Assembly (NCBI GenBank): GCA_017883345.1
Contig: JADGNT010000023.1
Coordinates: 1 to 15,346, forward strand
DNA from: Candidatus Solibacter sp.
GTDB lineage: Bacteria; Acidobacteriota; Terriglobia; Bryobacterales; Bryobacteraceae
DNA length: 15,346 nt
Direction: 5' to 3'
The notes below the pieces were generated by a model. That model was not told where the DNA came from. It did no database searches and saw only the letters and a list, made by a program, of their open reading frames with translations. Positions within the stretch are counted from its first letter, which is position 1, and each line of letters starts with the position of its first letter. Position numbers and translations under genes: made by a program. Positions 14,960 to 15,346 of the stretch are shown here, one piece after another.

Positions 14960-15070
14960 TCAGGATCACTCCGCCGCGCCAGACCCGGTGATGCCTGTCG
15001 ACTCGCGGCGCGTATTCGCTGTCTCGGACTCTAGCCCGACTGTGCTCCCGAAACCCGGAGGCCGTAGCCG

Positions 15071-15093
15071 TAGATCCTGCCTTGTCGCCAAGG
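15071..15093. repeat. Direct repeat, copy B (right of the toxin-antitoxin pair)
   Basis: The second copy of the 23-base core also found at 14303-14325, with one mismatch. It lies in the roughly 290-base gap between the antitoxin gene and the next gene, which otherwise contains nothing I can identify except a promoter at its right end. Confidence 0.65.
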
Positions 15094-15203
15094 ATTTACC
15101 GATTCCCGGCGAGAACAGCCATTCGCACCGGCAATTCACCGGCGATGTTCCGCGAAGCGCCTATCCAACGCCTGTGGTGCTGGGGCAGGCCCACTGACCG
15201 GGT

Positions 15204-15232
15204 TTGACAGCGGCGGGCAGTCCTCCTACACT
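15204..15232 (+). promoter_or_regulatory. Sigma70-type promoter for the right-edge antitoxin gene
   Basis: A perfect TTGACA -35 box (15204-15209), a 17-base spacer, and TACACT (15227-15232, four of six) as -10. The ATG at 15239 is only six bases after the -10, so transcription should begin at or next to the start codon and the mRNA would be leaderless. Confidence 0.7.
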
Positions 15233-15238
15233 GGCGGC

Positions 15239-15346
15239 ATGGAAGTGCATTTCAAGCCTGATACGGAAACCCGTCTGCACGAGTTGTCCTCAACCAGCGG
15301 TCGCCCGACCGATGATCTCGTCGAAGACGCCATGGCGGGATATTTG
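15239..15346 (+). CDS. Ribbon-helix-helix/CopG-like antitoxin, N-terminal part (cut by window end)
   Basis: Thirty-six codons to the right edge: MEVHFKPDTETRLHELSSTS, then GRPTDDLVEDAMAGYL. A short beta strand followed by two helices, with an xRLxEL helix and a GRPxDxLVExAMxGY pattern, is the style of RHH-type antitoxins that bind operator DNA as dimers and are followed by a RelE/ParE-like toxin. The toxin would lie beyond the window. It has no ribosome binding site but a strong promoter placed for leaderless transcription. It is a second toxin-antitoxin system beside the MazF-like pair if the partner is present. Confidence 0.75.
   Translation, partial: MEVHFKPDTETRLHELSSTSGRPTDDLVEDAMAGYL

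Overview
The window reads as chromosomal DNA from a high-GC soil or sediment bacterium, most likely an acidobacterium of the Solibacter/Bryobacter type. This is inference. It rests on GC-rich codon use, large secreted hydrolases carrying Gly/Arg/Gln-rich insertions, Tat-tagged enolase-superfamily dehydratases, a serine hydrolase fused to a NamZ/DUF1343 muramidase, and an antitoxin style common in that phylum. No rRNA, tRNA, CRISPR array or complete transposase is visible.

Layout. (1) Bases 1-81 are the 3' end of a group II intron on the + strand; domains V and VI can be folded by eye. (2) 133-2874 (-) is a secreted S9/DPP IV-type peptidase, divergent from (3) 2974-6447 (+), a secreted GH38 alpha-mannosidase. 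(4) 6448-6818 has no convincing gene. (5) 9452-6819 (-) is a two-gene operon: a mannonate-dehydratase/RspA-like enzyme followed 9 bp later by a galactonate-dehydratase-like enzyme, both with Tat leaders. (6) 9459-10825 (-) is wreckage: a secreted esterase whose 3' half is replaced by the C-terminal part of a group II intron reverse transcriptase with YADG in place of YADD. (7) 10908-11078 (+) is a 56-residue microprotein with a consensus ribosome binding site. It runs into a perfect 24-bp inverted repeat shared with (8) 11130-13487 (-), the serine hydrolase-NamZ fusion. (9) 13765-14214 (+) is a GNAT acetyltransferase. (10) 14417-14946 (-) is an antitoxin/MazF-PemK-like toxin pair with a 4-base overlap, bracketed by a short direct repeat. 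(11) A ribbon-helix-helix-like antitoxin starts at 15239 and runs off the right edge.

How it works together. The left and centre look like a scavenging locus for polymers: a peptidase and an alpha-mannosidase exported to the periplasm or surface, two sugar-acid dehydratases, and a two-domain enzyme likely to act on cell-wall material (amide/ester or D-peptide bonds plus exo-muramidase). The right end is accessory DNA with toxin-antitoxin genes and small repeats. The two intron remnants and the palindromic repeat show repeated small-element invasion. Several genes that lack a ribosome binding site have a -10-like hexamer 6-7 bases before the ATG, suggesting leaderless transcripts.
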